Source: Kiritimatiellaceae bacterium (GTDB lineage Bacteria; Verrucomicrobiota; Kiritimatiellia; Kiritimatiellales; Tichowtungiaceae). Taken from it: a stretch of DNA of 64,000 bases. A model generated the notes under the pieces. It was not told where the DNA came from. It did no database searches and saw only the letters and a list, made by a program, of their open reading frames with translations. The stretch lies in assembly GCA_013141415.1 (NCBI GenBank), contig JABFQY010000002.1, forward strand, positions 186,001 to 250,000, read 5' to 3'. A program made the translations under genes and the position numbers. Of the stretch, positions 52,721-61,863 are shown piece by piece (positions within the stretch are counted from its first letter, which is position 1; every line of letters begins with the position of its first letter).

Positions 52721-52737
52721 TTCCCAATGGTTGGAAA
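52721..52737. promoter_or_regulatory. palindrome CCAA-TGG-TTGG
   Basis: TTCCCAATGGTTGGAAA, a copy of the recurrent motif with one extra C in the left arm. It lies between the toxin gene and the aminopeptidase gene, between two palindromic fragments. Confidence 0.4.
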
Positions 52738-52743
52738 ATCACA

Positions 52744-52799
52744 GGTAGGGCGGTGTGTCCTCACGCCGCCGCGGACGGCTGGAGACAGCCGTCCTTACC
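52744..52799. repeat. REP-like palindromic element downstream of the aminopeptidase gene
   Basis: GGTAGGGCGG... and ...CCGTCCTTACC flank two hairpins (GTGTGTCCTCAC and GGACGGCTGGAGACAGCCGTCC halves). A shorter related piece, CGCGATCACGGATCGCG, lies just upstream near 52691. Confidence 0.65.
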
Positions 52800-53912
52800 T
52801 TAATATTCAAACCGTTTAGGGCAGGAGGCGAGCATTTGATAGCCGTCCTTGGTGACGAGGATGGTGTCTTCGATGCGGATGCCGCCGATGTGCGGATAAT
52901 AAAGTCCCGGTTCAATGGTGATGATATTTCCGGCGCGAAGTTTTTTATGAACTGCGGATGACACCCGCGGCGCTTCATGGATTTCCAGTCCGACGCCATG
53001 GCCGGTTCCGTGGATAAAGCCTTGCGGCACGCCATTCACTGCGCCGGTTTGGAATCCGCGGCAATCCAGTTCGCCAGCGGCGGCGGCGTGAACATCGTCG
53101 GTCCAGGCTCCGGCTTTAACCACTTTTAATGCGGCGGCGTGCGCGGCTTTTACGGCGTTGTACATTTTCTTCAGCTCCGCCGGTGCCGGGCCGCGGCAAA
53201 CGGTGCGGGTGAGGTCGCCCCAGTAGCCGGTTGCGGTCGAGCGCGGAAAAATATCAAGGACGATGGGCTGTCCGGCGCGAAGCGGGCCGGTGCCGCGTTC
53301 ATGCGGGTCGGCAGAGTGCGGGCCGCAGGCAACAATCGTCTCGGTTGCGATGCAATCGTGATCGAGCAGAGTGTGGCAGATAGTCGCGCGAACCAGTTCG
53401 GAGGTCAGAATGGTTTTGCCGCAACGCAGAAGTCCGTCTTTGCCGATTTCCGAAGAAGCGATCTGTTTAATCGCGGCATTCATGGCGGCGACCGCGGCGC
53501 GCTGAGCATTTCGCACGGCAGAAATTTCGTCGGCTGTTTTGATTTCGCGCTGAGGACAAATGGCTCCCTCGGAAATTTTTAGTTTAGAACCGGCGCGTTT
53601 GAGTTTTTCGGCGAGGCCGAGCGGAAAGTCGGCGCTGACGGTCAGCTTTTTTTTATCCGTGCACTTTTTTATCCAGTCCGCCGACCCTTTTTTCCAGGAG
53701 GAGCCGATCATTTCCGGATGCAAAACGGTGATGCCGCGTTTGACGGTTCGGCGCAAACGGCTGTACTCCATTTCGGAAACGATGAGTGTTCCACGCGACC
53801 CTGTTTGGATAAGCATCGCGGTTTCAGGAGGTTCCGCGCCGCACAAATAACGAATGTCTGCGGTGTTTTTTGTGCTGCTGATAAGTATGTGGATGGGCAG
53901 GTGTGTTTTCAT
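52800..53912 (-). CDS. Xaa-Pro aminopeptidase (aminopeptidase P family)
   Basis: 370 residues. N-terminal creatinase-like domain ('LIVSEMEYSRLRRTV'), then the pita-bread metallopeptidase M24: 'PHERGTGPLRAGQPIVLDIFPRS' with the first metal Asp, 'GYWGDLTRTVCRG' with the second Asp, 'GFIHGTGHGVGLEIHEAP' with the His, 'AGNIITIEPGLYYPHIGGIRIEDTI' (split) with the Glu ligands. Removes N-terminal residues next to proline, a cytosolic role in peptide recycling. Confidence 0.93.
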   Translation of the reverse strand: MKTHLPIHILISSTKNTADIRYLCGAEPPETAMLIQTGSRGTLIVSEMEYSRLRRTVKRGITVLHPEMIGSSWKKGSADWIKKCTDKKKLTVSADFPLGLAEKLKRAGSKLKISEGAICPQREIKTADEISAVRNAQRAAVAAMNAAIKQIASSEIGKDGLLRCGKTILTSELVRATICHTLLDHDCIATETIVACGPHSADPHERGTGPLRAGQPIVLDIFPRSTATGYWGDLTRTVCRGPAPAELKKMYNAVKAAHAAALKVVKAGAWTDDVHAAAAGELDCRGFQTGAVNGVPQGFIHGTGHGVGLEIHEAPRVSSAVHKKLRAGNIITIEPGLYYPHIGGIRIEDTILVTKDGYQMLASCPKRFEY

Positions 53913-54202
53913 ATTCGTAAAGCTTCTGTTAGAAACGTATTTACAAAAAAAAGGTGCATTTTATGAGCTTTTCTTTTCCCGAACTTTGATCGTTATTTTG
54001 TGTCGCGTCTTTGTTTTCTAACTACATGTTGTGTGCGGCGAGTTTTTTCCCGCCGTGTCCGGCTTTGCCCTTGAGGCAATATGGTCTTGTCGACTAGCTT
54101 CTCCACGTCGCGAAAGCGCAGGGGAGATTCGCTTGTTGATAACCTGTCGATATCTCCCCTTGATTTGTTAATTGTTTTTTAACTGTGCCGATTTAGGAAC
54201 CT
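53913..54202. other. intergenic region upstream of dnaA, origin or promoter candidate
   Basis: 290 bases without a gene. A DnaA-box-like TGTTGATAA (54134-54142, one mismatch to TGTGNATAA) sits inside a 9-bp inverted repeat AGGGGAGAT (54120-54128) / ATCTCCCCT (54152-54160). AT-rich stretches lie at both ends of the gap. It may regulate dnaA or be part of oriC. Confidence 0.4.
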
Positions 54203-55561
54203 ATGCGCAAAGATAAAGATAAGCTTTGGGAAGAGGCCTGCCGCCATTTGGAAGAGACTCTGCCGAAGGATATTTTCGAGAAGTGGATCGCTGTCATCCA
54301 GTGCCGCAGTATCAAAGGAGACAAGGCGACTCTTGTGGTCGGCAACGATTTTTACCAGTCGTGGCTTGAGGAGCATTATCTGCCGCTCATTCGAAAGGCT
54401 CTGGCGGCGGTGTCCGGCAACACGATGGAGATAGATCTGACGGTGGACTATTCTCTGCTCGGCGAGCAGCCGGAGGAAAAACACGAGAAACGCCATTCCA
54501 TTCTGCCGATAAAGAAACCGGCGGAAACCAATCTCAATAAAAACTATACGTTCGATTCGTTTGTGGTCGGGCCGTCAAACCAGTTTGCCCACGCGGCGTC
54601 CATGGCTTCAGCCCAGTCGCCTTCGCGGGCTTATAATCCTCTTTTCGTTCACGGCGGAGTTGGATTGGGCAAAACCCACCTGATGCAGGCCATCGGTAAT
54701 TTCATTCATTCCAAAAACTCGCGCGGGCGGGTGTGCTACACCACCTGTGAATCGTTCACCAATGAGTATATCGAGGCTCTACAGACCAATTCGCTGGCCA
54801 AGTTCCGCAAAAAATACCGGACGGTGGATGCGCTGTTGATCGATGATATTCATTTCCTTGCCGGCAAAGAACGGATGCAGGAAGAATTTTTTCATACCTT
54901 TAACGCTATTTTTGAAAACCATAAACAGATCGTGATGACATCGGATCGTCCTGCCGGCGAGCTGGCCGGTCTGGCGCCTCGGCTGGTATCGCGCTTTGAG
55001 TGGGGTCTGGTGGTCGAGCTGGAAAGTCCGGACGTTGAAACCCGCGTTGCGATTCTGCGTAAAAAATGCGAGCAGCTTGATCTCGTCATCGAGCAAAGCC
55101 TGCTTTTCTACATTGCCGAGAGAATTTCATCGAATATCCGCCGTCTGGAGGGAGCGCTGATCCGTGTTGCGTCCTATGTTTCGCTGACGGGGCAGATTAT
55201 GGATCGTTCGAAGTTAGAATATCTTCTTCGCGACACGCTCGATCAGGAACAAAAGAACGCGATCAACATTGAAACCATTCAGAAAACCGTGGCCGAGCAC
55301 TTCGACATCCGTTTAGGGGATCTCGTCGGACCGAAACGTCCACAGAATATCGCCTGGCCGCGGCAGGTTGCCATGTATTTGGCCCGTACGATGACCAATC
55401 AGTCGTTCCCGGTCATCGGAGACGCTTTTAGTCGTAATCATGCCACGATCGTTCACGCCTGCCAGCTTGTCGAACGGCGACAAACTGAGGACTTGAAACT
55501 TCGCCAAACGATTTCTTTGCTTCGTCAGAGGGTCAGTCACGGGTCTCAGAAAATCGGATAA
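54203..55561 (+). CDS. dnaA: chromosomal replication initiator protein DnaA
   Basis: 452 residues. Domain I is 'LWEEACRHLEETLPKDIFEKWI' and interacts with DnaB. Domain III: Walker A 'VHGGVGLGKTHLMQAIG' near residue 149, Walker B 'DALLIDDIHFLAGKER' near 211, and 'PRLVSRFEWGL'. Domain IV binds DnaA boxes: 'RQVAMYLARTMTNQSFPVIGDAFSRNHATIVHACQLV' (split); the usual family block is G-dHtTV-hA, here 'RNHATIVHA'. Full-length with no gap. Upstream and downstream gaps are the origin candidates. Confidence 0.98.
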   Translation: MRKDKDKLWEEACRHLEETLPKDIFEKWIAVIQCRSIKGDKATLVVGNDFYQSWLEEHYLPLIRKALAAVSGNTMEIDLTVDYSLLGEQPEEKHEKRHSILPIKKPAETNLNKNYTFDSFVVGPSNQFAHAASMASAQSPSRAYNPLFVHGGVGLGKTHLMQAIGNFIHSKNSRGRVCYTTCESFTNEYIEALQTNSLAKFRKKYRTVDALLIDDIHFLAGKERMQEEFFHTFNAIFENHKQIVMTSDRPAGELAGLAPRLVSRFEWGLVVELESPDVETRVAILRKKCEQLDLVIEQSLLFYIAERISSNIRRLEGALIRVASYVSLTGQIMDRSKLEYLLRDTLDQEQKNAINIETIQKTVAEHFDIRLGDLVGPKRPQNIAWPRQVAMYLARTMTNQSFPVIGDAFSRNHATIVHACQLVERRQTEDLKLRQTISLLRQRVSHGSQKIG

Positions 55562-55801
55562 CCGCTTTTGATAAACTTCAGGGAATCCTGTTTATAAGTT
55601 GATGATAAAAACAATAACTTGAGGTTGCTGAAACCAGGGTGGATTTTAGCTCGATTTTTCAACAGAGATATTCACAGTGCTAAGTAGGGCAATTGGACTG
55701 GGTTAAAATAAAAAATAGCCTGACTGACAAGGCTATTTACAGTATGAATAATAAGACGGTTTATATAGATTTATAATACTATTGATTCTGGAGGGGTGTT
55801 A
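55562..55801. other. AT-rich dnaA-dnaN intergenic region, oriC candidate
   Basis: 240 bases, distinctly AT-rich. Imperfect DnaA boxes: TGTTTATAA at 55589-55597 (one mismatch) and ATATTCACA at 55668-55676 (one mismatch to TTATNCACA). A stem AAATAGCC (55713-55720) / GGCTATTT (55731-55738) may terminate dnaA, and TATAAT at 55772-55777 is a possible -10 for dnaN. Confidence 0.5.
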
Positions 55802-56896
55802 ATGAAACTTGTAATTGAAAAAGATGTCCTGCTCGAAGCGCTTCAAAAAGTTCAATCCATCGTTGGACAGCGAAGTACTCTTCCGATCCTATCCAACGTC
55901 CTTCTGAAAGCCGAAGGAGAGACCGTTTCATTAACCACTACTGATATGGAAGTTTGTGTAAAAACTAACGCGATCGCAGAGGTTAGTGAATCAGGTGGAA
56001 CAACACTGCCTGCCAGACGATTTTTCAATATCTGCCGTGAACTGCCGAGCGGACAGGTTGAAATCGAGGTAGATACAAAAGATGTGGCCACTATTAGATC
56101 AGGTCCATCCTACTTCAAACTTGTTGGCCTGCCAGAAGAAGATTTCCCCCCGTTGCCGGAATTTGAAGAAAGCACCGTTTATACGATAGATCAGGTTGTC
56201 TTTAGGGATATGCTTCAAAAGGTCGTGTATGCCTCTTCAACGGATGAGACCCGCTATATACTCAACGGAGCGTTGTTGAGCTTTAAGGACGAAAAATTAA
56301 CGGTTGTAGCAACAGATGGGCGGCGCTTGGCTCTGGTTGAACAGGAAGTAGAGTTTTCTGAAGATGCAGAAATAAATTTAGTTGTTCCCACTAAAACTCT
56401 AAATGAGCTGATTAAAACTCTTGGAGACGAAGGGGTGTTGAGAATCCGCGTGGCAAATACTCAAGTGGTATTTGATTTTGACAGGATTTTAATCATATCC
56501 AAACTGATCGAAGGAACCTATCCGAACTTCCAGCAGGTCATCCCCTCACAGTGCGAGGAACGCGTTGCCATAGATAGAGAAACGATCCTGAACGCTGTGC
56601 GGCGTGTTTCGCTGCTCACGGACGACCAGACGGCTTCAATCCATCTGACATTTGGAAAAAATAAACTCGAGCTGGTTACCAACAGCCCGGAAATCGGTGA
56701 GGCGAGAGAAACAATTCCCGTGAAATACGAAGGGAAAGAAATTTCCATCGCGTTTAATCCGGGCTTCTTAATGGCGCCTCTGCGCCATCTGGACTCTGAC
56801 GAAATATTTTTTGAACTGTCGGATGAACTGAGTCCCGGCGTGATTAAAACCAGCGTACCGTTCCTCTATGTGCTGATGCCGATTCGCGTGTCATAA
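55802..56896 (+). CDS. dnaN: DNA polymerase III beta sliding clamp
   Basis: 364 residues from ATG 55802, which has GGAGGGG six bases upstream; an in-frame GTG at 55796 is less likely. Three-fold repeated clamp fold: 'LEALQKVQSIVGQRSTLPILSNVLL' (split), 'YILNGALLSFKDEKLTVVATDGRRLAL', 'IEGTYPNFQQVIP', and the C-terminal 'PFLYVLMPIRVS' (family M-P-R). Complete. recF and gyrB do not follow, unlike in many bacteria. Confidence 0.98.
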   Translation: MKLVIEKDVLLEALQKVQSIVGQRSTLPILSNVLLKAEGETVSLTTTDMEVCVKTNAIAEVSESGGTTLPARRFFNICRELPSGQVEIEVDTKDVATIRSGPSYFKLVGLPEEDFPPLPEFEESTVYTIDQVVFRDMLQKVVYASSTDETRYILNGALLSFKDEKLTVVATDGRRLALVEQEVEFSEDAEINLVVPTKTLNELIKTLGDEGVLRIRVANTQVVFDFDRILIISKLIEGTYPNFQQVIPSQCEERVAIDRETILNAVRRVSLLTDDQTASIHLTFGKNKLELVTNSPEIGEARETIPVKYEGKEISIAFNPGFLMAPLRHLDSDEIFFELSDELSPGVIKTSVPFLYVLMPIRVS

Positions 56897-56904
56897 GGAA
56901 GGGT

Positions 56905-56978
56905 TGGTTGCCCGACTAGGATTTGAACCTAGACAAGCAGATTCAGAGTCTGCTGTGCTACCATTACACAATCGGGCA
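56905..56978 (-). tRNA. tRNA-Gln (anticodon CTG)
   Basis: 74 bases including the encoded CCA on the minus strand. Acceptor TGCCCGA / TCGGGCA, T arm GGTTCAAATCC, anticodon stem GCAGA/TCTGC with loop CTCTGAA, anticodon CTG. A weak promoter (TTGCAC, AAATAA-type spacing 18, + strand 57013-57018 and 56989-56994) lies upstream. Confidence 0.95.
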
Positions 56979-57025
56979 GAAGAACGGAAAATAAGCCAGA
57001 GATTGACGCTGAGTGCAAGTAGGGA

Positions 57026-57277
57026 ATGGATAAAAGAATGAGCGAAGCCGTACAAAGCCGGGTGGCAGGATTGCTGGGCGTCGGATTTGACACGAAAGAC
57101 GGGCACGTCCGAATCACCCAGGCGGATCAATACCGAGTCCTCATGGGTTCCGGAGAAACTCACGAAGCCCTGCAAACGATCTGTCGCCGGATTGAGGAGT
57201 CGGTTCAGGCGGCTGGCCGGACATTAAGCGACTATTCCCCGGAAGAATTTATGGAGCTGGTGCAGGAGCTGTACTGA
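57026..57277 (+). CDS. small protein of unknown function
   Basis: 83 residues. 'GFDTKDGHVRITQADQYRVLMGSGETHEALQTICRRIEESVQ' (split) is a compact alpha/beta pattern; I do not recognise the family. Met 5 is an alternative start. It stands 13 bases before the glycosyltransferase gene and may be cotranscribed with it. Confidence 0.6.
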   Translation: MDKRMSEAVQSRVAGLLGVGFDTKDGHVRITQADQYRVLMGSGETHEALQTICRRIEESVQAAGRTLSDYSPEEFMELVQELY

Positions 57278-57290
57278 GACGGATCCCGTC

Positions 57291-58496
57291 ATGAAAATAC
57301 TGTTTCTAACCAACAAGCTTCCGCACGCAGAAGTTGCCGGCGGACACCGCATCATCTATCAGCGCATTCGCTATCTGGCAGAACAGGGACATCAGATCGG
57401 GCTTCTGACGTTTATACAGAACGAAACGACAGAACAGATACACTCTCTGGAACCGCTGTTGAAAGAGCTGCACACTCTGCAACATCCACACCGAAACATA
57501 CTAATCCGTGCTTTTCATGACTATCTTTCTCTAAGCCGGCCGGCGGTGTTCTGGAAAAGCTATTCCAAAAAAATGATGGAAGCCGTTGGCGAAGTAAGCG
57601 AACACGGGAAGTACGATATAATCATCGCCGAGTTTTCCGAAATGGGGCAGTACCTCCACAAAAATCCCTACCTTTCAGCAGTCCATAAGGTGATTTCCTG
57701 CCACCGGTGTGTAGCCGCCTCCTACGAAAAATATTCATCGCTGGGCGAAATAAATTTAAAACTCTACCTGAAAAGTCTGCCCCAGCTCCGCGGGCTCCAG
57801 AAATACGAATTCAACATGTACCGTTGCGCAGATCGCATTCTTGTTCTTACGCCGCAAGACCGCTTCACCATGCAATATTATGCGCAGGATCTCGGCGTCT
57901 CGATCGCTTCCGCCGGAGTGGACATGCAATACCTTCGGGCTCTTCCGCCGGTTCCTAAAGAACCGATCGTTCTGCTCACCGGCTTCATGAGCGATCCGGC
58001 CAACGAAGACAGCGTGCTATGGTTTTACCACCACGTCTGGCCGAAACTCAGCGCGCGCCACCCCGACGTCAAATTTTACATCGTCGGAGCCGGAGCCGGA
58101 CCGCGCATCCGGAAACTGGCGGAAAAAGACAAGCAAATCGTCGTCACCGGGCAGGTTGATGATCTTCGTCCTTATCGTAACCGCGCCAGCGTTTTTGTTT
58201 CACCGGTCCGGCTGGGATCCGGCATGCGCACCAAAGTGCTCGAAGCGATGGCGGGCGGCCTTCCGGTGGTATCCACCTCTCTCGGAATGGCGGGCATTGA
58301 TGCGCAGACCGGCGTTAACTGTCTGGTTGCCGATACAGCGGAGCTTTTTACCCAGAGCGTCGAATGGCTGCTCACGGACCGTGCGCTTGCCGAACGGATG
58401 GCTGTCAGCGCCGGCGAGCTTGTCGAAAAGAAACATTCGCTCGAAGACGGCCTGCAGCGCTTTGAAAAAATCCTTACCTCCATCGTGGAAAGATGA
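57291..58496 (+). CDS. GT4-family glycosyltransferase
   Basis: 401 residues. 'ILFLTNKLPHAEVAGGHRIIYQRIRYLAEQGHQIGLLTF' (split) is the GT-B N-terminal fold, and 'VVTGQVDDLRPYRNRASVFVSPVRLGSGMRTKVLEAMAGGLPVVSTSLG' (split) the C-terminal fold with the nucleotide-binding 'KVLEAMAGGLPVV'. Sugar donor and acceptor unknown; envelope or capsule polysaccharide synthesis is the usual role. Confidence 0.9.
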   Translation: MKILFLTNKLPHAEVAGGHRIIYQRIRYLAEQGHQIGLLTFIQNETTEQIHSLEPLLKELHTLQHPHRNILIRAFHDYLSLSRPAVFWKSYSKKMMEAVGEVSEHGKYDIIIAEFSEMGQYLHKNPYLSAVHKVISCHRCVAASYEKYSSLGEINLKLYLKSLPQLRGLQKYEFNMYRCADRILVLTPQDRFTMQYYAQDLGVSIASAGVDMQYLRALPPVPKEPIVLLTGFMSDPANEDSVLWFYHHVWPKLSARHPDVKFYIVGAGAGPRIRKLAEKDKQIVVTGQVDDLRPYRNRASVFVSPVRLGSGMRTKVLEAMAGGLPVVSTSLGMAGIDAQTGVNCLVADTAELFTQSVEWLLTDRALAERMAVSAGELVEKKHSLEDGLQRFEKILTSIVER

Positions 58497-58536
58497 CCGG
58501 ATAAAATTCCGGTCAACGGAAATTTCGGCTCGCTAT

Positions 58537-58584
58537 TTTCCGAAGTTTGGAAAGAATGGACTGCATTTTTCCAATGGTCGGAAG
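58537..58584. promoter_or_regulatory. two 17-bp palindromes in tandem upstream of the SNF2 gene
   Basis: TTTCCGAAGTTTGGAAA at 58537-58553 and TTTCCAATGGTCGGAAG at 58568-58584, centres 31 bases (three helical turns) apart, immediately before the start codon at 58593. The same phase suggests cooperative binding of one protein. Confidence 0.55.
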
Positions 58585-58592
58585 ATCGAGTA

Positions 58593-61500
58593 ATGGCATT
58601 ACCTTTCACACAGAAAATCTTGCAGGACTGGGCTGGCTGGAAGTCGTTTCGCGACGGCAAGCTACTGTTCGAGCGCGGCGTTGTCGAAAAGGTTGAATAT
58701 GATCACCCGTTTGTTTCCGGCGAACTGGCCGTCGGGATTCGCGGCATGCGCAGCAAATTTGAAATCCTGCCCGACGGCCTCGTCGACAACCATTGCCCGT
58801 GCCGCGACAATCAGGAGCGCGGCCTCATCTGCGCCCATCTTGTTGCGCTCGGTCTCGAAGCGGTTAAGCAATACAGCGATCCGCAGCGGCAGGAAAAAGC
58901 GCGCAAGGAAAAACAGCGTGCCGAGCGGCTTCAGCAGGTTGATGAAGCCAAATATCTTTCGCGCGTGCCGGCCAATCATCCGAAAGCGGTTTCGGCAATT
59001 CTGCGGATAGCGCTCGAAGCCAACTGGCGCGAACAGGCGCGCGGCGGACGCTTTCCTCTGCGCTGCATAGCCGATTTCCAAGGGAAGCATCTTCTGCTCA
59101 ACGAAATTCCGTCCGGTACGCCGCTTTCCTTCACGCCGCGCGACGAAAACCTGCTGTTCGTTATAGAAGATATCTGCGACGGCCCGGCCCGCGGGCGGCT
59201 GGTTGCCGGAGAAGCCGACTTCATCAACCTGCTTCAGCTCTGCGTTAATAAGCCGATCTATGACGAAGGGGCGAATGCGCCGCTCACCGTTCTGCCCGAA
59301 ACCGCCGGCACACGGCTGCGCATGGATCTCGACGAGGCTGGCGGCGAACTCAACCTCTCCATGCACGCCGAACTGCTGGGAAGCAGCGAAAAACCGCTTT
59401 TCATCATCGGTGCCCGTGAAGGCTGGGTTTTTGTGAACAGCACATTCCGGAAACTGGACGAACTGCTGCCCGGCCCGCTGCGCAGCATCTATCACAACCC
59501 GACGCGCATCGCCCGGCCCGCCGTGCCGCACTTCTTGAACCACGAACTTCCAACGCTTGGAAATCTCATTCAGGTGGACACCGAAGTTTCGCCCGATCTG
59601 TTCACACTGACACCTGCGGAGCCGCGCTTCCGGCTGGTCGTCAGCGGCAGCCCCGCATCACTTGCCGCCAAACTCTATGCCGAGTACGACGGCACGGTTC
59701 TAATCGCCGGCCGCGAAGAAGTTGCTGGCGGCTTTGCCATTCCGTCGCCCGGCGATATTCTCGAATACGGCGTACGCAATCCCGAGGCGGAAAAACAGGC
59801 GCTCGAAAAACTGGCCTTCTCCGGGTTTCGCGGACACCGCGGCGATCTGCTCACCTCCATCGTCGGCCAGCGCGAAGTACTCAACTTTCTCGGCGGGGCC
59901 ATTCCGCGCCTGCGCCGCTACGGCTGGCGCGTCGAACTCGAAGGGCGCGTCGCGCCGTTCATGGACGAAGCGGAATTCACCACACCGGTCATCCGCATCA
60001 ACGAAGCGTCCGCCGGCGGATTTTTTGACGTCGGCTACGCTTACGAAAACAGCGGCGGACAAAGCCTGAGCGAAAGTGAAATCCAGCGCGCACTGAATAT
60101 GGGCGAGGCATTTGTCGAAAAGAACGGCCGCACCGTTCTGCTCGATATCGACGCCATCGAAACGGCGCGGGAAGTTTTCAGCGACTGCGCCTTCGGCGCG
60201 GGCGGCGCGGCGGGCACGTTCCGCATGAACGACATTTATGCCGCCTACGTTCAGTCCTCGCTCCAGTCGCTCGACGGTGTGGACATCGAAGCATCGCCGG
60301 ACTGGCTGAAAAAAGCGCAGACGCAGAATCGCGACGCGAAAATCGAACCCGAACCGCTCGGCGGAAAACTCGAAGGCATTTTGCGCTCCTATCAGAAAGA
60401 AGGCGTTTACTGGCTCCGCTATCTGGAGCGCAGCGGCTTCTGCGGAATTCTTGCCGACGAAATGGGCTTAGGCAAAACGCTTCAAGCACTGGTTTGGCTT
60501 CAGCTGGAGCGGTACAGCGAAAAGGCGCGCGGCAAACCGGCGCTGATTGTCTGTCCGACCAGCCTGGTTGAAAACTGGGCCGAGGAAGCTGAAAAATTTA
60601 CGCCGAACCTGCGCGTATTGAAAATGCACGGATCGGATCGCCACGAGCATTGGGAGAAGGTTGGTGAAAAAGATTTAGTCATCACATCCTACGCGCTGCT
60701 GCGCCGCGACCTCGACGAATATCTGAAGTACGAATTTTCTGTCGCGGTGCTCGATGAGGCGCAACACATCAAAAACCGCACCACGCAAAATGCGGTAGCC
60801 GCAAAAAAAATCCGGGCTCTGCAGAAACTAGTGCTCACCGGGACGCCGATTGAAAACAGCGTCGCCGATCTCTGGTCGATCATGGACTTCCTGATGCCCG
60901 GCTACCTCAGCAACCACAAAGCGTTCCGCGAACACTACGAACTGCCGATCAGCCGCGGCGGTCCCGACGCCGAACTGGCCCAGTTAAAACTGCGCCGCAA
61001 GCTGCATCCGTTTCTGCTGCGCCGCCTCAAGCGCGAAGTGGCCAAAGACCTGCCGGAAAAAATTCAGCGCGTCGCCCACGCCACGCTCAGCAAAGACCAG
61101 TACCTGGTCTACAAAGAACTGCTCGAAAGTTCGAAACGCAAAATCAGCGATATGGTCGCCGCGCAGGGCTTCAACCGGTCGCGCATGCAGATTTTCAAAA
61201 CGTTGCTGCGCCTCCGTCAAACCTGCTGTCATCTCGACCTGCTCAAACTGCCGGATCTTAAAAGCGAATTTCCGTCCGCCAAAATGGAACTCTTCTTCGA
61301 ACTGGTGGACGAAGCGCTCGACGCGCGCCACCGTATCCTGGTGTTCAGTCAATTCACGTCGATGCTGGCCATCCTGCGACGCGAGCTGGAAGCGCGCGAA
61401 CTCAAATACTGTTATCTCGACGGCGCCACGAAAAATCGTCAGGCGATGGTGAAAGAATTCAACACGAACCGTTCGATCCCGGTTTTCCTCATCAGCCTTA

Positions 61501-61784
61501 AAGCAGGCGGAAGCGGACTCAACCTCACCGGTGCCGACATGGTGATTCACTACGACCCGTGGTGGAATCCGGCCGTGGAAGATCAGGCGACCGACCGCGC
61601 GCATCGCATCGGGCAAAAGAACACCGTGTACAGCGTCAAGCTCATCACCAAAGACACTGTCGAAGAAAAAGTTTTGCAGATGCAGCAGCGCAAACAGGGC
61701 GTCATCAACGCCACGCTCGAAAAAGAAGGCGAGTTCATGCAGGCGCTCAACTGGAACGACGTGCAGGAACTGTTGTCGTTGTAG
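58593..61784 (+). CDS. SWIM zinc finger and SNF2-family DEAD-like helicase
   Basis: 1063 residues. Near residues 68-90 'NHCPCRDNQERGLICAHLVALG' is a SWIM zinc finger (CxCx-CxH), followed by a long beta-rich middle part. The Swi2/Snf2 ATPase begins near residue 590: 'SYQKEGVYWLRYL', motif I 'GILADEMGLGKTLQALVWLQL', motif Ia 'ALIVCPTSLVENWAEEA', motif II 'VLDEAQHIKNRTTQ' (DEAQ), motif III 'KLVLTGTPIENS', and the C-terminal helicase half with 'RHRILVFSQFTSMLAIL', 'FLISLKAGGSGLNLTGADMVIHYDPWWNPAVEDQATDRAHRIGQ' (split). Translocates on dsDNA; the substrate is unknown. No methylase or nuclease neighbour. Confidence 0.96.
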   Translation: MALPFTQKILQDWAGWKSFRDGKLLFERGVVEKVEYDHPFVSGELAVGIRGMRSKFEILPDGLVDNHCPCRDNQERGLICAHLVALGLEAVKQYSDPQRQEKARKEKQRAERLQQVDEAKYLSRVPANHPKAVSAILRIALEANWREQARGGRFPLRCIADFQGKHLLLNEIPSGTPLSFTPRDENLLFVIEDICDGPARGRLVAGEADFINLLQLCVNKPIYDEGANAPLTVLPETAGTRLRMDLDEAGGELNLSMHAELLGSSEKPLFIIGAREGWVFVNSTFRKLDELLPGPLRSIYHNPTRIARPAVPHFLNHELPTLGNLIQVDTEVSPDLFTLTPAEPRFRLVVSGSPASLAAKLYAEYDGTVLIAGREEVAGGFAIPSPGDILEYGVRNPEAEKQALEKLAFSGFRGHRGDLLTSIVGQREVLNFLGGAIPRLRRYGWRVELEGRVAPFMDEAEFTTPVIRINEASAGGFFDVGYAYENSGGQSLSESEIQRALNMGEAFVEKNGRTVLLDIDAIETAREVFSDCAFGAGGAAGTFRMNDIYAAYVQSSLQSLDGVDIEASPDWLKKAQTQNRDAKIEPEPLGGKLEGILRSYQKEGVYWLRYLERSGFCGILADEMGLGKTLQALVWLQLERYSEKARGKPALIVCPTSLVENWAEEAEKFTPNLRVLKMHGSDRHEHWEKVGEKDLVITSYALLRRDLDEYLKYEFSVAVLDEAQHIKNRTTQNAVAAKKIRALQKLVLTGTPIENSVADLWSIMDFLMPGYLSNHKAFREHYELPISRGGPDAELAQLKLRRKLHPFLLRRLKREVAKDLPEKIQRVAHATLSKDQYLVYKELLESSKRKISDMVAAQGFNRSRMQIFKTLLRLRQTCCHLDLLKLPDLKSEFPSAKMELFFELVDEALDARHRILVFSQFTSMLAILRRELEARELKYCYLDGATKNRQAMVKEFNTNRSIPVFLISLKAGGSGLNLTGADMVIHYDPWWNPAVEDQATDRAHRIGQKNTVYSVKLITKDTVEEKVLQMQQRKQGVINATLEKEGEFMQALNWNDVQELLSL

Positions 61785-61863
61785 GAGGGGTGCTGGATTA
61801 AAGGATGGGCGGATTATAGAGGGATCTGGACATATATCCAGTCGTCCGGCCGACCAGTCCCTG

